Source: Planctomycetota bacterium
Lineage (GTDB): Bacteria; Planctomycetota; J058
NCBI GenBank assembly: GCA_003695705.1
Contig: RFHU01000333.1
Span: forward strand, 1-49,886
Direction of reading: 5' to 3'
DNA length: 49,886 bases
Below are positions 40,157 to 49,817 of the stretch, piece after piece. The stretch's first letter is position 1. The number at the start of each line of letters is the position of its first letter. The notes beneath the pieces were generated by a model, which saw only the letters and a program-made list of their open reading frames with translations, had not been told where the DNA came from and made no database searches. The position numbers and the translations under genes were made by a program.

Positions 40157-43150
40157 TTGAACACGGATCCTTCCGAAGACAGCTTCGATCGCTGGCCCAT
40201 GCCACCCCAGGCTCTCCCCGGCGGAAGCCAGCCACCGCCCGCAGACTCCGGCGAGGAGCGCTCCGCGGCGGAGGCTCCGCCTGGAACCAACGAAGCGCCC
40301 CCCGCACCCGCCCCTCGCCCGGCATCGTCCCGCGAACAGATTTCGGACGAGTCCACCATCTCGGTTCCCCCACCCCAGTCGCCACGCCCCAGCGATCGCC
40401 TGTCCCAGCGCCTTGCCAGGGCGCCCGCAGCGGAGAAGGGTTCCCGAGATCCTCTGGTTGGCACGATCCTCGACGGTCGCTTCAAGATCCTGTCCCCCTT
40501 GGGGTCGGGCGGAATGGCGACGGTCTACCGGGCCTGGCACCTTCTCCTGGAAAAAGTCGTGGCCCTAAAGGTGATTCGCCCCGACGCAGAGGAGAACCCT
40601 CGCTTCCAGCAGCGCTTCTTCCTCGAAGCCCGCGCGGCCAGTGCCTTCGTGCATCCCAACGCGGTGCCCATGCGCGAGTTCGGCGAAACCCCGACCGGCC
40701 TCTTTTACCTCGTCATGGACTTCTGTCCGGGCCGCTCCCTGCAGGAACTCCTGGTCCAGGAGGGTCGCCTCCCTCCAGAACGCGCAGTGCGCATCGTCCT
40801 CCAGATCCTCGCGGCCCTCGGCGAGGCGCATCGCCAGGGAATCGTTCACCGTGACATCAAACCCGCCAACGTGGTCGTGGACGAAGCCGACCACGTTCGC
40901 GTCCTCGACTTCGGACTCGCCAAGATCCTCCACGGAGACGACTCCGGGAGTCACCACGCGGTGGAGACCTCTCCCCAGCCTCCTGCCGCCCCTTACGACC
41001 CCGAGGACGCGCCGACCTTGGGGGTCGTGCCCGGAGCCACCGACCACGGACTCACTCGCCCCGGCGCCGTGATGGGAACCCCGCGCTACATGGCCCCCGA
41101 ACAAGCTCGTGGCGAGCCGTGTACCGCCCGCAGCGACCTTTATTCCGTCGGAGTGGTCCTCTACGAGTTGCTGTGCGGAAAGCCGCCCTTCGTCTCTCGC
41201 GACGTGCACGTGTTGCTCGCTTGCCACGTCCTGCACGATCCCCCCCCCATGCGGGACACTGCACCGGATCTCCAACTTCCCGGCACCCTCGAGGAAGTCA
41301 CGATGCGGGCGCTCCTCAAGGATCCAGCGGATCGCTACGCCACCGCGGAGGAATTCGCAGACGCCCTGCGCGCTAGCCTTGCAGCGGATCCAGGAGGCTC
41401 GACCCCAAGCGCCCCTCCTGCCTCCTCACGCCGCGGACTGCTCCTCGCTGCGGGAACCATCGCTCTGTTCACCCTTCTCGTGACGGCCACGGCGTTGCGA
41501 AGCTTCCCACGGAACGGAGCCTCCAAGGAGACGCTGGCGCCCGTGCCTTCGGCCGTGGGAACCCGCACGACCCCAGGCGAAGAGGAGGCTGCGCCCTTCC
41601 GTACCCGCCTACGGCGTCTCCGCGCGCAACTCGAAGCGCCTCTTCCGGTGGACCTGCGTGCCGCCAGGCGCTTCCTTCCCGATGTCCTCGAGCGCTACTC
41701 CCAGGCGCTTGCTCAAGGCGAGGCCCTGTCCCTCAGTCCGCACCGAGACAGCGCGCAACAGGCCATCGCCCAGTGGAGCCTCGCTCTGCAACTCCGCAAG
41801 CAGATCGAACGAAGTGTCGCGCTCGAATTGCGCAACGAGGTAGACCGCGCCCGCAGGGCGGCAGCGCGCCTCGAGGCCCAACTCGACCGCTCCCTGTGCA
41901 GGGAATTGGCGCCCCGAGAGTTTGCGGCGCTCCCCGCAGCGCCGCCGCCTTCCGACACCAGCCTCGACGCCCTCCAACGACTCGAGGCCCGTGTCGTGCA
42001 TCTTCGGCGACTGCAAGAGTTGGTCGCGGCCCGCGCAGCCCTCCGAAGCCTCGTCGAACGCCGATCCGTCGCCGAGCGCCGCGCTCTCGAACTCTACCGA
42101 GAGCGTCGCCCGCACGCAGCGGTCGATCCCGCCGCCTGGGAGCGCGCCGCGGCTTTGCTGGCCGAAGCCCGTGCCACGACCGCGCCCTTGGTAAGCGCGC
42201 TGCCTCTCGAGCGGATCCGCGCGGCGACCGCCGCCGTCCACAGCGCGGTCCAGGCCTACGAATCCGCGGCTCTGATCCTCTCCTCCCTGCGTACCCCTCC
42301 CCCGGAGCAGCACACCAAGGCCCCGTCCTGGAAGCAACGGAGGACCGAACTCCGACGACGGCTGGTGTGGGCGAACGCCGAGGTGCGTAAGTGGCAGGCC
42401 GAACTCGACCGTGCGCCCGTTGCCGGTCCCCTTCGCGCGGAGCTGAGGTCCGCGATCTTGCGGCTCCACCGGGAACTCACGCAGCTCCGCTCCTCCTTGG
42501 ACGAAGACTCCTGCGACCTAGACGCTGCGGAGCGCTCCCTCGCTGCTCTGGAAGCACGGTCCAAGGCCACCTCCCGCAGGGTCGAAGAGGCCATCGCTGC
42601 CGCGAAGCGGCTCGCCGACGCACTCTCCCAGGCCCGTGCGAATGCCCTCGAGCTGAAGAAGCGTGTCTCGGCGGGCGCGCGTCGCCATCCCGACGCCGAA
42701 CTCAGCGCCTTCACTGCACGCGGGGAGAGCCTGCTTCGGCGAGCGCAAGCGCTCGAGCCAAGCAGCGAAGCGCTACAGACCTACGAGGCCGCGCGGCGCG
42801 TCTTTCGCACCGCCCTCGAAGTCCTCTCCGACCACGAGACCGTGCATGGGCTCCTCTCGAAGTTGGCCCGCGCCATCGAGCGACGGAAGCTCTCCGACAT
42901 CGCCGCCTGCTACGGGGGGAGGATCTCCGCTGAGGACCTTACTCGCTACAAGAGCTTGTTTCGACGGGCGAAGCGCGTGCGCCTCCAGATCGTCGACCCT
43001 CGCGTGCACGGAGACGTCGGCACGGCCCGCGTAACTCACTTGGAATACGTCGATCGCCTGCGAGATGTTCGCGTGCCTCTTGGCGCCTATACTGTGCACC
43101 TCCAACGAGTGGGGAAGGAGTGGCGCGTACGCTCGCTAGCACCCGACTGA
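40157..43150 (+). CDS. Transmembrane Ser/Thr kinase with extracytoplasmic helical and NTF2-like region
   Basis: 997 aa from TTG 40157; the first 95 residues are Pro/Ser-rich. Kinase at about 105-410: LGSGGMATVYRA, VVALKVI (Lys138), IVHRDIKPANVVV (Asp233), VRVLDFGLAK (Asp251), GTPRYMAPEQA; all catalytic residues present. The activation segment carries a roughly 45-residue insert rich in Pro/Asp/His. One TM helix at about 429-447. The outer 550 residues are mostly Ala/Arg/Leu coiled-coil helices. The last 90 (ERRKLSDIAACYGGRIS... YTVHLQRVGKEWRVRSLAPD) look like a SnoaL/NTF2-like fold that could sense a ligand. It starts 60 bp after the previous kinase, probably in the same operon. Confidence 0.88.
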   Translation: MNTDPSEDSFDRWPMPPQALPGGSQPPPADSGEERSAAEAPPGTNEAPPAPAPRPASSREQISDESTISVPPPQSPRPSDRLSQRLARAPAAEKGSRDPLVGTILDGRFKILSPLGSGGMATVYRAWHLLLEKVVALKVIRPDAEENPRFQQRFFLEARAASAFVHPNAVPMREFGETPTGLFYLVMDFCPGRSLQELLVQEGRLPPERAVRIVLQILAALGEAHRQGIVHRDIKPANVVVDEADHVRVLDFGLAKILHGDDSGSHHAVETSPQPPAAPYDPEDAPTLGVVPGATDHGLTRPGAVMGTPRYMAPEQARGEPCTARSDLYSVGVVLYELLCGKPPFVSRDVHVLLACHVLHDPPPMRDTAPDLQLPGTLEEVTMRALLKDPADRYATAEEFADALRASLAADPGGSTPSAPPASSRRGLLLAAGTIALFTLLVTATALRSFPRNGASKETLAPVPSAVGTRTTPGEEEAAPFRTRLRRLRAQLEAPLPVDLRAARRFLPDVLERYSQALAQGEALSLSPHRDSAQQAIAQWSLALQLRKQIERSVALELRNEVDRARRAAARLEAQLDRSLCRELAPREFAALPAAPPPSDTSLDALQRLEARVVHLRRLQELVAARAALRSLVERRSVAERRALELYRERRPHAAVDPAAWERAAALLAEARATTAPLVSALPLERIRAATAAVHSAVQAYESAALILSSLRTPPPEQHTKAPSWKQRRTELRRRLVWANAEVRKWQAELDRAPVAGPLRAELRSAILRLHRELTQLRSSLDEDSCDLDAAERSLAALEARSKATSRRVEEAIAAAKRLADALSQARANALELKKRVSAGARRHPDAELSAFTARGESLLRRAQALEPSSEALQTYEAARRVFRTALEVLSDHETVHGLLSKLARAIERRKLSDIAACYGGRISAEDLTRYKSLFRRAKRVRLQIVDPRVHGDVGTARVTHLEYVDRLRDVRVPLGAYTVHLQRVGKEWRVRSLAPD

Positions 43151-43311
43151 GGCGGGCGGGACCGGCGAAGGACGAGGCCTGCGACGCGCCGCGCCGCCTC
43201 GCACGAGGGTCGTTCCTCCTGGCCCGTGTTCGTTGCCTCCGTGCAGATCCCGTTCCCGCGTTCCTTCTCCCCGCGTTCGTCTCCTGACACCCGCCCGAGG
43301 AGTTCGGTGGC

Positions 43312-44694
43312 ATGACCTCCCACTGCCGGTGGATCCTTCCCGCCGCCCTGCTCAGCATGTGCTCGCTGAGCGATGAGACCTCCGCCCAGGACGTCGCTGC
43401 CCCCGTCGAGCAAGAACTTCAGCGTCTGCGTGAGCGCGTCGCGGAGCTGGAGGGACTTCGCGACCGAGTGGCGGAGTTGGAGGCAGACCGGGAGCGCGAA
43501 GCCTCGGGCGAAGACGACCCGCTGAGCGATCGGGTCGCCGAAGCCGTCCGAGAACTCGCCGGGCGAGTCCACCTATCGGGGTACTTCGTGGGAGGGGTCT
43601 TCGCCGAACAGCGGCACAAGACGAGCCTGAGGCCCCTGCTCCGCGATCGCACCTTCCGCGCCGGGGACCTGTCCCTCTATCTGCGCGCGGAGTTGCCCTG
43701 GGATTTTTCCGTTTCGGGTCAGATCATCTTCTTCCCCCGCCCACAGGACAACCTCGACTCCGAAGACGAAGATTTCGAAGTCGAGCGACTGTTCCTGCAG
43801 TGGGCCCCCGTTCCGCAGTTCCGAATCAAGCTGGGGAAATTCATCACGCCGGTGGGCTACTGGGTGTACCTGATCCACACCGAACCGCAGTTGCCCACCC
43901 TGAGCGTTCCGCACATCGTCCGTCAGCGCATCTTCGACGAAGAAGGCGTAGGGGCCGTCCTCGAAGGGGAGCAGGCCTTCGGTCGTTCCCGCGTGGGATA
44001 CGCCGCCTGGATCTCCAACGGGCACACGAAGGATCCGCGCTTCGACGACAACCGGAACTCCGGTTACGGGGGACGCCTCTACTGGGTACTCGAAGACCTC
44101 GGCGACCTGAGCTTTCTGCAGGTGGGCGCGTCCGCCTACACCGACCGTGTCCGTCGGGCCCTTCGCTACACCCCGGCCGACCCCCGCTTGGAACGAGTCG
44201 CCGTGCGAGAGCGCCGGAGCGCGAGCTACTTTGCCGACGCCTTCGAAGCGAGGGGATTGACGGCCTGGGGAGAGCCCATCGGCGGGTACTGGAACCGAGC
44301 CGTAGCGGCCGACCTGGTCGTCGAAGTCTGGGGCCTTCGCCTTCGGGCAGAAGTGATGGTCGATTGGGTGCGTCCGCGACGACGCTCGGTATCGCGCTTC
44401 CGGCGTTGGGGGTACTACGTCTACCTCGGCTACTCCTTCACCCTGCCGTCCCTCGGGGAGGACGGGCCAAACGCCGTTCCTCTGGGCGAGTTGGAACCCT
44501 TCGTCCGGATCGATCGCTACGACGGCAACACCGACTTCGTGCACGAACTCGGTAGCCTCCACGCCCTCTCGGTGGGCATGACCTACCGAATCAACTCCTA
44601 CGTGCAATTCCGTATCGAGGGCATTGGCTACCGACACCGCGAGGGTGCCCGCGACTACCTCGGACTCCAGAGCGGAGTCGTGGCCGCCTTCTGA
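43312..44694 (+). CDS. Porin-like outer-membrane beta-barrel protein
   Basis: 460 aa. Signal peptide MTSHCRWILPAALLSMCSLS ending near ETSAQ. A coiled coil at about 33-65 (ELQRLRERVAELEGLRDRVA), as in OprP/OprO-type and S-layer-linked porins. Amphipathic strands follow (LSGYFVGGVFAEQ, DLSLYLRAELPWDFSVSGQI, FRIKLGKFITPVGYW, YVQFRIEGIGYRHR), and the protein ends in Phe (SGVVAAF), the usual outer-membrane sorting residue. Probably a trimeric channel or phosphate-selective-type porin; solute unknown. Confidence 0.8.
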   Translation: MTSHCRWILPAALLSMCSLSDETSAQDVAAPVEQELQRLRERVAELEGLRDRVAELEADREREASGEDDPLSDRVAEAVRELAGRVHLSGYFVGGVFAEQRHKTSLRPLLRDRTFRAGDLSLYLRAELPWDFSVSGQIIFFPRPQDNLDSEDEDFEVERLFLQWAPVPQFRIKLGKFITPVGYWVYLIHTEPQLPTLSVPHIVRQRIFDEEGVGAVLEGEQAFGRSRVGYAAWISNGHTKDPRFDDNRNSGYGGRLYWVLEDLGDLSFLQVGASAYTDRVRRALRYTPADPRLERVAVRERRSASYFADAFEARGLTAWGEPIGGYWNRAVAADLVVEVWGLRLRAEVMVDWVRPRRRSVSRFRRWGYYVYLGYSFTLPSLGEDGPNAVPLGELEPFVRIDRYDGNTDFVHELGSLHALSVGMTYRINSYVQFRIEGIGYRHREGARDYLGLQSGVVAAF

Positions 44695-44841
44695 AGCCCT
44701 TTGACGCGCTCCAGCCCGAAGCAGGATGCCGTCCTCCGCCCTCGGTCGCGGCCACCCCGCAGCGTTCCCCCCCAGAACCGAGGCCTGTTTCGCTCGGCGT
44801 GATCGAACCTCGTTCCCGTCCCTTGCCCTCCCCATCCGCGC

Positions 44842-44847
44842 TATAGT
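44842..44847 (+). promoter_or_regulatory. -10 element (TATAGT) of tRNA-Val
   Basis: TATAGT nine nt before the tRNA 5' end. A TTGCCC lies 13 nt upstream, which is too close for a standard -35. Confidence 0.5.
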
Positions 44848-44856
44848 TGGAGGCTC

Positions 44857-44929
44857 GGGCGAATAGCTCAGCTGGTAGAGCGCTTCGTTTACACCGAAGG
44901 AGTCGGGGGTTCGAGTCCCTCTTCGCCCA
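44857..44929 (+). tRNA. tRNA-Val (TAC anticodon)
   Basis: 73 nt. Acceptor GGGCGAA/TTCGCCC, D-arm GCTC...GAGC, anticodon loop with TAC (in cgtttacaccg), T-loop TTCGAGT, discriminator A. CCA is not encoded. The convergent surface-protein gene ends inside it on the other strand. Confidence 0.95.
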
Positions 44930-47900
44930 TGGGCCCCTCGGGGGCCGACGGCGACCGCGCGCGCGCCAGGCAAAGGAGCGCGAGCAGGACCAGCAGTCCC
45001 AACGCGCTCGGCCCGCGGCCCGGTCGCGGCGAGACGCTGCAGGATCCGCCGCCGCTGCCGCCGCCGGCCGTGCTGCTGCCGCCGGCGGCCGTGCCGCCGC
45101 CGCCGGTGCTGCCGGTGCTGCCGCCGGCCGTGCTGCCGCCGCCGGTGCTGCCGGTGCTGCCGACGACTCCTTCGAAGGTCGTGGCGATGGGGTTCAGGGC
45201 GTTCCCCGCGGCATCCCGGGGCGGATCCGCGAAGTAGACCACGAAGGTGGTCCGCCCCGGACCCGGGTAGGCCGGCTGGTTGAGGGAGATGGGGGCGGGG
45301 TTCGTCAGGGTCAGGACCGAGTTCTTGATGCCCGGTCGATCCGACCATCCCGACCCCGCCGCAGGGGCCAGGGCGAGCAAGGGCGGATCGCTCCGACCGG
45401 TGGAGTCCCCGTTGGCGTCGAGGGCCTTGACCTCGACGCGGTAGTTGCCGGGTTCCATGCTGATGTCGAAGCGGAACTCCACGGTGAGGGCGCCCGTCGG
45501 GATCTCTCCGCCCGCCGTGCTGCTCACGGTCACCGCGACGTCGTAGGGGACCGCAAACACCGGGTTCGTGTAGCAGCGGTACTCGTCCGGTCCGAGGTCG
45601 ATGACGTCGGGGTTTCCGCCGGTGAAGGCTCCCATTGCCCAAGCCGTGATGGCCGTGACCGGACCCTCCCGGGCCGGGTCGAGGGGGCGCTCGAGGTCGG
45701 TGTCGGCGCCACCCAAGGGGAACTCGGCCACGCCCACGATCTGCTCGTAGGTCTGGCCCAGGAGTCCTCCGCCGCCGCGGGTCCGGGTAGGGTTCGGGTT
45801 GCCGGCCTCGGTCTTGTAGAGGAGCAGCGACGCCACCGGTCCGAACTCGTCGCTCGACGTGTAGCGGTAACGGAAGACCGGGGCGGACGAGCCCCGCTCG
45901 ACCAAGGCCGTGAACCCGCCGTCGAGGGGACCGTCTCCGCCGATGCGCCCGTCGGCGTCCTCGTAGCGGCTGCTCCGGTCGTGCCAGCGCAGGTCGCGCC
46001 CGTCGAAGCGTCCGTTCCCGTCGAGGCGGAACGCGAGCAGCGGACCGTCGGTGGTCACGCTGTTGCCGTCGGCGTAGGCCTCGAGCCAGCGCTGCTCGGG
46101 CGTGGCGCCGGGCTTGCCGTCGCCGAGGCAGTAGGTGCGCACCTTGTACCAGGCCTCGTCGCCCACGTTGTAGGTGGCCTGCACGTTGAGAGGCGTCGCC
46201 GCGCGCCCGGTGGAGAAGTTGAAGTCGCCGTGGGCGTCGGAACCTCCGGCCTGGTAGATCTTCCGCACGAAGCGGGTCTCGGGGTCGCTGACGAAGGCGT
46301 AGTCGAGCGTCTTGGCGAGCATTTGATGCCAGCGGGTCTGCCCTTCCCAGAGGGCCTTGTCCCAGTCGGCCTCGCCGCGCTGGAAGTCCGGATCGCTCCA
46401 GGGATCGAGGTTCTCGAAGTCGATCTGCGCGGTGGGCAGCTTCCGGGTCCCTCGCCCGTTGAAGTATTCGACCCCCTTGAGCACGAACTCGCGGGTCGCG
46501 TCGTGCAGCGTGTCGCGGGTTCGATGCTGCGGGTCGAGTCCGAACTCCCGCTCGAGGTTGGCGTCGTTCCAGCCCTGACCGCTGAAGGGATGCGCTGCGT
46601 AGGCGAAGGAGCGGCCCTGGTTGCCCTGCCGGTTCTTCGCCACGTCGTTGAGCACCCCGCGCAGGTCCACGTTGATGTTCGGGTTCCCCGGCCCCACCAG
46701 CCAGCCGCCGCCGTGCCAGGGACCCTCCACGTGCTCGGCACGGTAGAGGAGCATGTGCGCCCCGAGGGGGATGCCGGGGAGCAAGTTCAGGATGTTGTTC
46801 ACCAGCGGCAGCGAGGGCAGGGGCACGTCCTGCTTGAAGGCAACCTCCTCGGCGGCGGCGTCGCCGAAGATGGCCCGGTAGGCCTCGAGTTGGGTCGTGC
46901 CCGGCTGCTGCCCCACCGACTGGGGACCGAACGGCGGCCGATGGTCGGGACTGTCCGGATCGGGGATGGTCCGGTTGTTGAAGCTGTTGTGGTCGGTGGT
47001 GATGATCCGCTCGCGGGCGGCCTGGAAGGTGGGCTGGTCGATGACCCCCATGGCGTAGGCCGACTCGACGACCATCAGCAGCGGGCCCCCGTAGGCCTTG
47101 CGGGGGGCGAAGATGTCGAGCGGCGAACCGAAGTACCACTCGGCGATGGTGTGGTGGTGCACGTCGTGGTAGTGGTTGTCTCCAGGCAGCGCAGGGAAGG
47201 GAGCCGACGAGAAGCGCGTCCGCAACACCGCCCGGTGACTCCCCGAGCGAGTCTTCTTGAACACGAAGAACAGGACCCGCTCCTGGCTCCACTCCACGCG
47301 GGCGTCGAGGTACTTGTCGACCGGCGCCGGCGGGCTCGGAGGAACGCCGAGGTCGGCGCGGGGAATGCGCAGGACCAAGTGGCGACCGTTTTGGTCGAGA
47401 GGGCGGTCGTCGAAGGGGTCGAGGCTGGCCTGCAGGGCCCCGAGTTCGTCGACCCGCTGCATCCCCGCGCTCTGCACCGAGGGTGGTTGGCCCGGACGGT
47501 CCTCGAACACTGGGGTCCTTGGGGCGCCGGGGGCGTCCGCCACGGACACCGCGGTCCGCTCGATGCGCAGCCGGGTGGAGGGGCTCGTTCCGCCCTTGCT
47601 CGGCACGAAGATGGACAGGGGGACATACGGCCGCGCTGGGTCCACGCGCCAGGGAGCGTCGGGAATGATGTCGACCCCGTTGGACTGCTGGTAGAGCCCC
47701 CGCAGGTTCGCGGTCGCGCCCAGACGGAAGTCGAAGTAGGCGGTGTTGTCCCCGGTGGCCGTCTCGCCGGCGAGGGGCTGCACCGAAATGCGGAACCGCT
47801 GGATGGCGGTGGGGGCGGGGGTCGGGACCACCCAGGCGACCCGGACCTGCGCACTGCCGCCGACCGGCAGCACGGGGACGACTTGCTGCGGGGCCGAGGC

Positions 47901-49817
47901 CGGCGCCCCGGCCCCGGGGGCCACCGGCAGGCTGGAGCCGGCCGGGCCCACTCCTCCGTCCACCACCACGTTCTGCGCGTCGGCGGTGCCGAAGTTTTCG
48001 ATGGTCGCCGTGGCCACCACCTGCCCCGCGGCCGCGTTCGGCTCGCTGATGGAGAGGGCCACCACGCCCACGTCCGCGACGGCGGCCGGGTCGACCCGCA
48101 GCGGAATGGCCCGCGCGTTGTCGCCGGGCTCGGCGTCGCCGGGAACGCCCGAGGCCACGGCGCGCAGGAGGTAGTCCCCCGTGGCCGGCGCGACGAAGGG
48201 CAGCACGACCTCGGTCCGCTCGCCCACCGCGAGGGCGGGCACGACCCGCAGGCCGATCTCGATGCGAGCGCCGTTTTGCAGGTGCGCCACGCGGACGACC
48301 ACGTTGGCGAGGTCCACGGTCCCCTGGTTGGCGACCTCGGCGACGACCGTGGCCGCAGCTCCGGGCTGGGGCTTGCGCGGGTAGACCCGCAGCCGCGTCA
48401 CGGCCACGTCCTGGTACCCGGGCAGCGCCCGGTCCACCGCGAGGCGCGCGTCGAGGGCGCCGAAGGCGAACTGCCGCGAGAGATCCTTGAGGGCCGCAAT
48501 GGGCCGTGCGCCCTGCCGCAGGGCTTCCCGCACCTGCGCTCCGGTGAGGGTCGGGCTGCGGGAGAGGCAAAGGGCCGCCACGCCGGAGGCGAAGGCCGCG
48601 GCGGCGCTGGAGCCGCTCACGAAACCGTAGACGTCGCCGGGGAGCGTGGTCACGAGGTCCTCGCCCGGAGCGCCGACATCCACCCCCGCCGCGACCACCG
48701 CGTCGTAGCCCAGCTCGCCGCCCTTGCTCAGGGTCGTCACCGAGAGCACGCCGTCGTAGGAGGCCGGATACATTTCGTGGTGTACGGGGTCGTTCCCCGC
48801 CGCGGCCACCAGGACCAGGCCGGCGGCCAGCGCCCGGTTCACCGCGTCCTCGAGGGCCTGGCTGGAGACGTGGGTCCCCAGCGACAGGTTCGCGACCCGC
48901 GCGCCCTGGGCCACCGCGTAGTCGAGGCCGGCGGCCACGTCGGCCACGGTGGCCTGCCCCATGGCGTCGGCCACCTTGACGGGGAGGATTCGGCAATCCA
49001 TGGCCACGCCCGCAAGGCCGATCTGGTTCTGCCCCTCGGCGGCGATGATCCCGGCCATGGCCGTGCCGTGCCCGTTGTCGTCGCGCAGGACCGCGGTGTT
49101 GTTGACGAAGTCGAAGCCGGGAAGAAGGCGCTGGACCAGGTCGGGATGCTGCGGGTCGACGCCCGTGTCGAGCAGGGCGACGACGACGTTCGGGTCGCCG
49201 GTGGTCACGTCCCAGGCAGCCTCGAGGCCGGCCTGGCGCTGGGGCAGGATCGGCACGAAGGAATCGTTGGGGCGCAGGGCGACGCGGGCTACGTAGTTCG
49301 GCTCGGCGTAGCGCACGGCCGGGTCTCCCCGCAGGGCGTCCAGACGCTCCTCCGCCCGGGCTCCGGTGAGAACGGCCTGGCCGAGGCGCGGCAGGACCCT
49401 CGCCACGGCGAGGCCGTGCCGCTTGGCGAGGCCCTGGGCCGTGGCGTCGACCGCCTCCCCCCCGCGCAGGCCCACGACCACCTGGTCGGCGGCGGCCAGG
49501 GCTCCCGCGCGGTCGCGGACGCGGTGCACGGCCCCCCGCTCGGCGGACACCGCGTCGCGGAAGCGCTCGAGAAGGGCCTTGGGGGCGAGTCCGCAGGCGT
49601 CCTCCAAACCGTGGGCCCCCTCGGTGGGGCCGGCGTGCTCTGCGCCCGCGCCGACACCGCTAGGTCGCGCCGCGGGCACGGCCTGGCCGCGCCCGGGCGC
49701 CGCCGCACGCCGCGGCGCCGCTTCCGGCAAGAAGGCCGCCAGCCCCCCGTAGGCCGCGGCGGCCGCGGCGACCCACGCCCCGAGGACGCGCCACCGCACG
49801 GACGAACCATCTCCCAT
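44889..49817 (-). CDS. Secreted subtilisin (S8) - CARDB - PHP surface protein with C-terminal sorting tail
   Basis: 1642 aa from ATG 49817 (ggaggtggagagacagc before it). Signal/TM at about 9-30. Propeptide-like region about 110-180. S8 peptidase about 195-460: Asp217 (VVALLDTGVD), His250 (DDNGHGTAMAG), Asn342 (AAAGND), Ser404 (SGSSAAAAFASG, not the usual GTSMA). Two CARDB-type Ig-like domains at about 460-690. Residues about 875-1200 look like a PHP metal-dependent hydrolase: YHDVHHHTIAEW, ITTDHNSFNN, GSDAHGDFN. A GSTGGG-type linker precedes Cys, a TM helix (GLLVLLALLCLARAR) and Arg, like MYXO-CTERM/Synerg-CTERM tails. The frame has no stop before the tRNA-Val gene and ends within its antisense strand. 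Confidence 0.85.
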   Translation of the reverse strand: MGDGSSVRWRVLGAWVAAAAAAYGGLAAFLPEAAPRRAAAPGRGQAVPAARPSGVGAGAEHAGPTEGAHGLEDACGLAPKALLERFRDAVSAERGAVHRVRDRAGALAAADQVVVGLRGGEAVDATAQGLAKRHGLAVARVLPRLGQAVLTGARAEERLDALRGDPAVRYAEPNYVARVALRPNDSFVPILPQRQAGLEAAWDVTTGDPNVVVALLDTGVDPQHPDLVQRLLPGFDFVNNTAVLRDDNGHGTAMAGIIAAEGQNQIGLAGVAMDCRILPVKVADAMGQATVADVAAGLDYAVAQGARVANLSLGTHVSSQALEDAVNRALAAGLVLVAAAGNDPVHHEMYPASYDGVLSVTTLSKGGELGYDAVVAAGVDVGAPGEDLVTTLPGDVYGFVSGSSAAAAFASGVAALCLSRSPTLTGAQVREALRQGARPIAALKDLSRQFAFGALDARLAVDRALPGYQDVAVTRLRVYPRKPQPGAAATVVAEVANQGTVDLANVVVRVAHLQNGARIEIGLRVVPALAVGERTEVVLPFVAPATGDYLLRAVASGVPGDAEPGDNARAIPLRVDPAAVADVGVVALSISEPNAAAGQVVATATIENFGTADAQNVVVDGGVGPAGSSLPVAPGAGAPASAPQQVVPVLPVGGSAQVRVAWVVPTPAPTAIQRFRISVQPLAGETATGDNTAYFDFRLGATANLRGLYQQSNGVDIIPDAPWRVDPARPYVPLSIFVPSKGGTSPSTRLRIERTAVSVADAPGAPRTPVFEDRPGQPPSVQSAGMQRVDELGALQASLDPFDDRPLDQNGRHLVLRIPRADLGVPPSPPAPVDKYLDARVEWSQERVLFFVFKKTRSGSHRAVLRTRFSSAPFPALPGDNHYHDVHHHTIAEWYFGSPLDIFAPRKAYGGPLLMVVESAYAMGVIDQPTFQAARERIITTDHNSFNNRTIPDPDSPDHRPPFGPQSVGQQPGTTQLEAYRAIFGDAAAEEVAFKQDVPLPSLPLVNNILNLLPGIPLGAHMLLYRAEHVEGPWHGGGWLVGPGNPNINVDLRGVLNDVAKNRQGNQGRSFAYAAHPFSGQGWNDANLEREFGLDPQHRTRDTLHDATREFVLKGVEYFNGRGTRKLPTAQIDFENLDPWSDPDFQRGEADWDKALWEGQTRWHQMLAKTLDYAFVSDPETRFVRKIYQAGGSDAHGDFNFSTGRAATPLNVQATYNVGDEAWYKVRTYCLGDGKPGATPEQRWLEAYADGNSVTTDGPLLAFRLDGNGRFDGRDLRWHDRSSRYEDADGRIGGDGPLDGGFTALVERGSSAPVFRYRYTSSDEFGPVASLLLYKTEAGNPNPTRTRGGGGLLGQTYEQIVGVAEFPLGGADTDLERPLDPAREGPVTAITAWAMGAFTGGNPDVIDLGPDEYRCYTNPVFAVPYDVAVTVSSTAGGEIPTGALTVEFRFDISMEPGNYRVEVKALDANGDSTGRSDPPLLALAPAAGSGWSDRPGIKNSVLTLTNPAPISLNQPAYPGPGRTTFVVYFADPPRDAAGNALNPIATTFEGVVGSTGSTGGGSTAGGSTGSTGGGGTAAGGSSTAGGGSGGGSCSVSPRPGRGPSALGLLVLLALLCLARARSPSAPEGPMGEEGLEPPTPSV
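45057..45162 (-). repeat. Low-complexity tandem repeat encoding the GSTGGG/STAGG linker
   Basis: Imperfect repeats of gccgccggccgtgctgcc and ccgccggtgctgccggtgct in the surface-protein gene. They encode a flexible Gly/Ser/Thr tether before the C-terminal Cys-TM-Arg tail. Not a CRISPR: no constant spacing or unique spacers. Confidence 0.8.

Noticed and set aside
45057..45162. CRISPR-like short repeats
   Set aside because: Repeats are coding, imperfect, without spacers, and give a Gly/Ser/Thr linker.
43573..48996. 1807-codon minus-strand open frame
   Set aside because: Shifted shadow of the subtilisin-PHP gene continuing antisense through the porin; composition is that of an off-frame GC-rich gene.
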